DNA of 64,000 nt from an uncultured Prevotellaceae bacterium (GTDB taxonomy: Bacteria > Bacteroidota > Bacteroidia > Bacteroidales > Bacteroidaceae). The first letter of the stretch is position 1; every line of letters starts with the position of its first letter. Of the stretch, positions 61,406-64,000 are shown piece after piece. The position numbers were made by a program, and so were the translations under genes. A model generated the notes under the pieces. The model ran no database searches. It saw nothing but the letters and a program-made list of their open reading frames with translations, and was not told the origin of the DNA. The DNA lies in contig OMRP01000002.1 in NCBI GenBank assembly GCA_900313615.1, forward strand, positions 310,001-374,000. Direction: 5' to 3'.

Positions 61406-62509
61406 ATGACACTACCTCTTTCAACACAATATAAAGTTTGCATTTCTTGCATGACATTCAACCATGCTCCATACATCGAAGATGCGATGAAAGGGTTTGC
61501 CATGCAAAAAACAGATTTTCCTTTTGTCTCATTAATAATTGACGATGCTTCCACTGATGGAACTCAAAGAATAATAACCAATTTTCTAAATAAGTATTTT
61601 GACAAATCATCTATTAGGGAAGAAGAAACGAATGATGCTCATATTACATTTGCGATACATAAAGACAACCCCAACTGCCATTTTCTGACAGTCTTGTTGA
61701 AATACAATTTCTATAGCATCAAGAAAGGAAAAACACCATTAGTAAAAGATTGGTACGAAAATCCACCCTACCGAGCACTCTGTGAAGGTGACGACTATTG
61801 GACGGATCCTCAAAAATTACAACGACAAGTGGACATATTAAATTCACATTCAGATTATACAATGGTTTGTTGCAGAGCGAAGATGTATTCTGAAAAGAAT
61901 AAGGCCTTTAGAAAAAAGGATAATTATTGCAGATATGGGGATGGAGTTTTAAATTCAAAAGATATTATCAGAAGAGGAGGCTATTATATTCCCACATGTA
62001 GTATATTATATAGAACCGATGTAAGAAGAAATGGTTTTCCTATTTATGGAAGAAAAAGCCCAGTCGGTGATTATCCCACACAAATTTGGCTTGCCATGAA
62101 AGGAAAAGTTTATTATTTCGACTCTCCAATGGTTGTATATCGAGTGGACAATCCTTCTGCTTGGTCTGGCAAAAAAGATGCATTAAAAAGTTATTCTGAG
62201 AAAGAACTGGATGCATTCCGAAGACAGGTGGATATGTTGAAAGGATTTGCAAAAGACTTCCCAAAATATGCGAAACCTTGCATAAGGAGAGCAGAATTTT
62301 TCATCAACTCCAAATTCCGCTCATGCCATGCCAAAGACCCTGAAAATCAAAAGATTCTTGAATGTTTCAAAGAAGACATCAAACAATTCGGCATCCTGGG
62401 GCGTATAGATAAGCGTATGCGTCTGTGTGGTAATAAACATCTGCTTACCTTCTATTATAGGACTGTATTTAAATTACTGTTCCACAATTATTTAGATCTT
62501 TTTTGGTAA
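61406..62509 (+). CDS. Family-2 glycosyltransferase
   Basis: A 367-residue GT-A enzyme. The N-terminus VCISCMTFNHAPYIEDAMKGF, the UDP-site LIIDDASTDGTQRII and the acidic CEGDDYWTDPQKLQRQVD are characteristic. GDYPTQIWLAMKGKVYYFDSPMVVYRV contributes the acceptor side. The ATG at 61406 is used because the longer reading frame would overlap the acyltransferase gene by 100 nt. The sugar transferred is unknown. Confidence 0.88.
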   Translation: MTLPLSTQYKVCISCMTFNHAPYIEDAMKGFAMQKTDFPFVSLIIDDASTDGTQRIITNFLNKYFDKSSIREEETNDAHITFAIHKDNPNCHFLTVLLKYNFYSIKKGKTPLVKDWYENPPYRALCEGDDYWTDPQKLQRQVDILNSHSDYTMVCCRAKMYSEKNKAFRKKDNYCRYGDGVLNSKDIIRRGGYYIPTCSILYRTDVRRNGFPIYGRKSPVGDYPTQIWLAMKGKVYYFDSPMVVYRVDNPSAWSGKKDALKSYSEKELDAFRRQVDMLKGFAKDFPKYAKPCIRRAEFFINSKFRSCHAKDPENQKILECFKEDIKQFGILGRIDKRMRLCGNKHLLTFYYRTVFKLLFHNYLDLFW

Positions 62510-62532
62510 AAATTGCCTCACTCATTTAAGAC

Positions 62533-63561
62533 ATGAAGCACCATTTTTTCTCCATTTCACTTTTATGTTTGTTAGCATTATTGTCTTGTTCCAATAGGGA
62601 ACAAGAAGATATTGTTATTGAACATATCATTGAGCAAGATACAGTTATCGTTGATAAAAAAGACACAGTTATAGTTAACGAAAAAGATACGATTATCATT
62701 GATAAAAAAGATACGATTATCATCGAAAGAGATTCCAATACAAAGAAAGAATATATAATATTAAACAAAGATGAAACAATTAACTTCAACATCAAACAAG
62801 TAACTTATTGGATGAGGCAGCCAAGGGCTACACGGGGTAAGCAAGGGGGCGATGTATACAACGGCTTTTTTTGTCAGTTTGAAGGAGGTCACTCCGTACT
62901 CGATATCATAGACATCAAAAATAAACAAAATATAGCAACTATAGAACTTGATTATAACGACAATTATCATTGCAACAATGCCGATTTCAGCAACACCTTT
63001 TATGATATTAACGATGAATTTCCCCTTCTCTATTCAAGTCAACAAGACAGATATGCAAGATGTATAATTGTGGATCGTTTGGTTAAACGAAACGATAATT
63101 ATACCTTGGAAACCATACAAAGAATTGATTTACCTTTTGAACAGGAAGAACCTTTGCAACATTATCCTGATGCAGTTATAGACAATATGAATGGATTCCT
63201 TTATGTGTATGCAGGGAGATCCTCCGACTTTTATATCTATAAATTCCGATTACCAAAAATAGAAGAAGGAGAGGTTGTCAAACTTACAGAAGAGGACGTG
63301 CTTGCCAGATGGGTATTTGGGGACAATCCAGCTCGTTACAGACAGGGAGGCAAAATTATTGGCAATTTCCTCATTATACTAGAAGGAAAGAGCGACAACA
63401 AGATGAGAATCATTGATTTGGACAACCATCGGTATAAATTGATCAATCTTACATCAGACTTTGGTGCGAAATGGGAACCTGAAGATATTTTCGAGATTGA
63501 TGGCGAGATATTTGTTGCCAGCGGAGGTACTGGCATCTATAAGATAGAATTATCAAACTAA
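62533..63561 (+). CDS. Lipoprotein with octapeptide repeats and propeller-like domain
   Basis: A 342-residue lipoprotein (Cys about 19 in ALLSCSNRE). Residues about 34-67 contain four tandem octapeptides of consensus D-T-[VI]-I-[VI]-x-x-K, encoded by near-identical 24-nt units, probably a surface stalk. The rest (HSVLDIIDIKNKQNIATIELD, GFLYVYAGRSSDFYIYKFRLP, IIDLDNHRYKLINLTSDFGAKWEPEDIFEIDGEIFVASGG) has the rhythm of a beta-propeller. No family is recognised. It interrupts the glycosyltransferase-flippase run in the same orientation. Confidence 0.68.
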   Translation: MKHHFFSISLLCLLALLSCSNREQEDIVIEHIIEQDTVIVDKKDTVIVNEKDTIIIDKKDTIIIERDSNTKKEYIILNKDETINFNIKQVTYWMRQPRATRGKQGGDVYNGFFCQFEGGHSVLDIIDIKNKQNIATIELDYNDNYHCNNADFSNTFYDINDEFPLLYSSQQDRYARCIIVDRLVKRNDNYTLETIQRIDLPFEQEEPLQHYPDAVIDNMNGFLYVYAGRSSDFYIYKFRLPKIEEGEVVKLTEEDVLARWVFGDNPARYRQGGKIIGNFLIILEGKSDNKMRIIDLDNHRYKLINLTSDFGAKWEPEDIFEIDGEIFVASGGTGIYKIELSN

Positions 63562-63594
63562 TAAAAAGAAATATAGGGACATTCGTTAACAAAA

Positions 63595-64000
63595 ATGAGC
63601 GATAATTTGACAGGCAACAAGTTGATAGCCAAGAACGCGACGATGTTGTACATCCGTATGTTCATCACCATGGCCATCAACTTTTATACCTCGCGTATAG
63701 TGCTGCAGGCCTTAGGTGTATCTGACTATGGCATATACCAAGTGGTAGGCGGCACCATCGTGCTCATTGATGTCTTGGTGGCTGCTTTGGGTGGAGCCAC
63801 ATCTCGATTCCTCACTTTTGCTTTGGGTAAGAATGACCCTGTCAACTTGAAAAAAACGTTCTCAACGGCAGTATGGATTCATCTTGGACTGGCCATTGCG
63901 TTTGTTTTCGTGGCAGAAACTGTAGGATTGTGGTTCATCAATAATCATTTGGTTATACCAGAAGGAAGGATGGTTGCTGCCAACTGGGTATTTCAGGCGG
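63595..64000 (+). CDS. Wzx-type polysaccharide flippase (partial, runs off the window)
   Basis: The ATG at 63595 opens a frame that continues to the window edge (135 codons seen). The protein begins MSDNLTGNKLIAKNATMLYIRMFITM and continues with YTSRIVLQALGVSDYGIYQVVGG and ATSRFLTFALG, the standard N-terminus of Bacteroidales MATE/Wzx-family O-antigen or capsule flippases. It would move lipid-linked repeat units across the inner membrane. Confidence 0.85.
   Translation, partial: MSDNLTGNKLIAKNATMLYIRMFITMAINFYTSRIVLQALGVSDYGIYQVVGGTIVLIDVLVAALGGATSRFLTFALGKNDPVNLKKTFSTAVWIHLGLAIAFVFVAETVGLWFINNHLVIPEGRMVAANWVFQA

Overview
The window reads as chromosome of a Prevotella/Segatella-like member of the Bacteroidales. 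The support is: a SusC/SusD outer-membrane import pair, a GH43 arabinoxylan enzyme and a CE7 esterase; gliding-family lipoprotein GldH next to holB and ricT; the gene order purH-mreB-mreC-mreD-mrdA-rodA; and promoters of the Bacteroidetes form TTTG-N19/20-TAnnTTTG, visible upstream of many genes.

Layout. 1-12.3 kb: a Sel1-repeat protein, CE7 esterase, two small envelope proteins (one M15-peptidase-like), a FetB-type permease, a double GH43-CBM6 enzyme, an alpha/beta esterase, TfoX-N and winged-helix proteins, and SstT. 12.4-16.3 kb: tRNA-Lys, an AI-2E-family permease, thymidine kinase divergent from rsmI, and a coiled-coil lipoprotein. 16.4-26.4 kb: an import locus of SusC, SusD, a zinc metallohydrolase lipoprotein, a DUF4302 lipoprotein and a secreted protein of unknown role, with no glycosidase. 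26.5-32.2 kb: XylE-type sugar porter, then metF-holB-ricT-gldH. 32.3-38.9 kb (minus strand): stand-alone IMP cyclohydrolase followed by the rod-shape operon. 39-44.2 kb: a fused nucleotidyltransferase-aminotransferase, an ornithine-cyclodeaminase-family enzyme, a YafQ-type toxin-antitoxin pair and a DegT sugar aminotransferase. 44.2-64 kb: a visibly more AT-rich, tightly packed plus-strand surface-polysaccharide operon that runs off the window at a Wzx-type flippase.

The polysaccharide operon appears to combine two pathways. One makes an aminated nucleotide sugar: CBS-nucleotidyltransferase, 4,6-dehydratase, LegC aminotransferase and NeuD/PglD-like acyltransferase. The other looks like a dedicated route to a small organic acid: U32-like TIM barrel, ATP-grasp, C-C bond lyase, D-2-hydroxyacid dehydrogenase, acyl carrier protein, acyl-AMP ligase, MmgE/PrpD enzyme and a two-subunit class-I fumarase/tartrate-dehydratase type hydro-lyase. 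The likely logic is that the acid is built, activated on the carrier protein and attached to the amino sugar. The product cannot be read from the sequence.

The least expected structure lies between genes. Many gaps hold short arrays of exact 7-nt or 8-nt units. The unit sequence differs from gap to gap, but the layout is similar: often a GC-rich hairpin, then the array, then a start codon. A purine-rich heptamer, GGRGCAA, instead follows stop codons, and in two genes (rsmI and ricT) it has become the coding sequence of the protein C-terminus. A separate palindromic repeat sits at two convergent gene ends and encodes the tail of the TfoX-N protein. No CRISPR array, rRNA, intact insertion sequence or integrase was seen.
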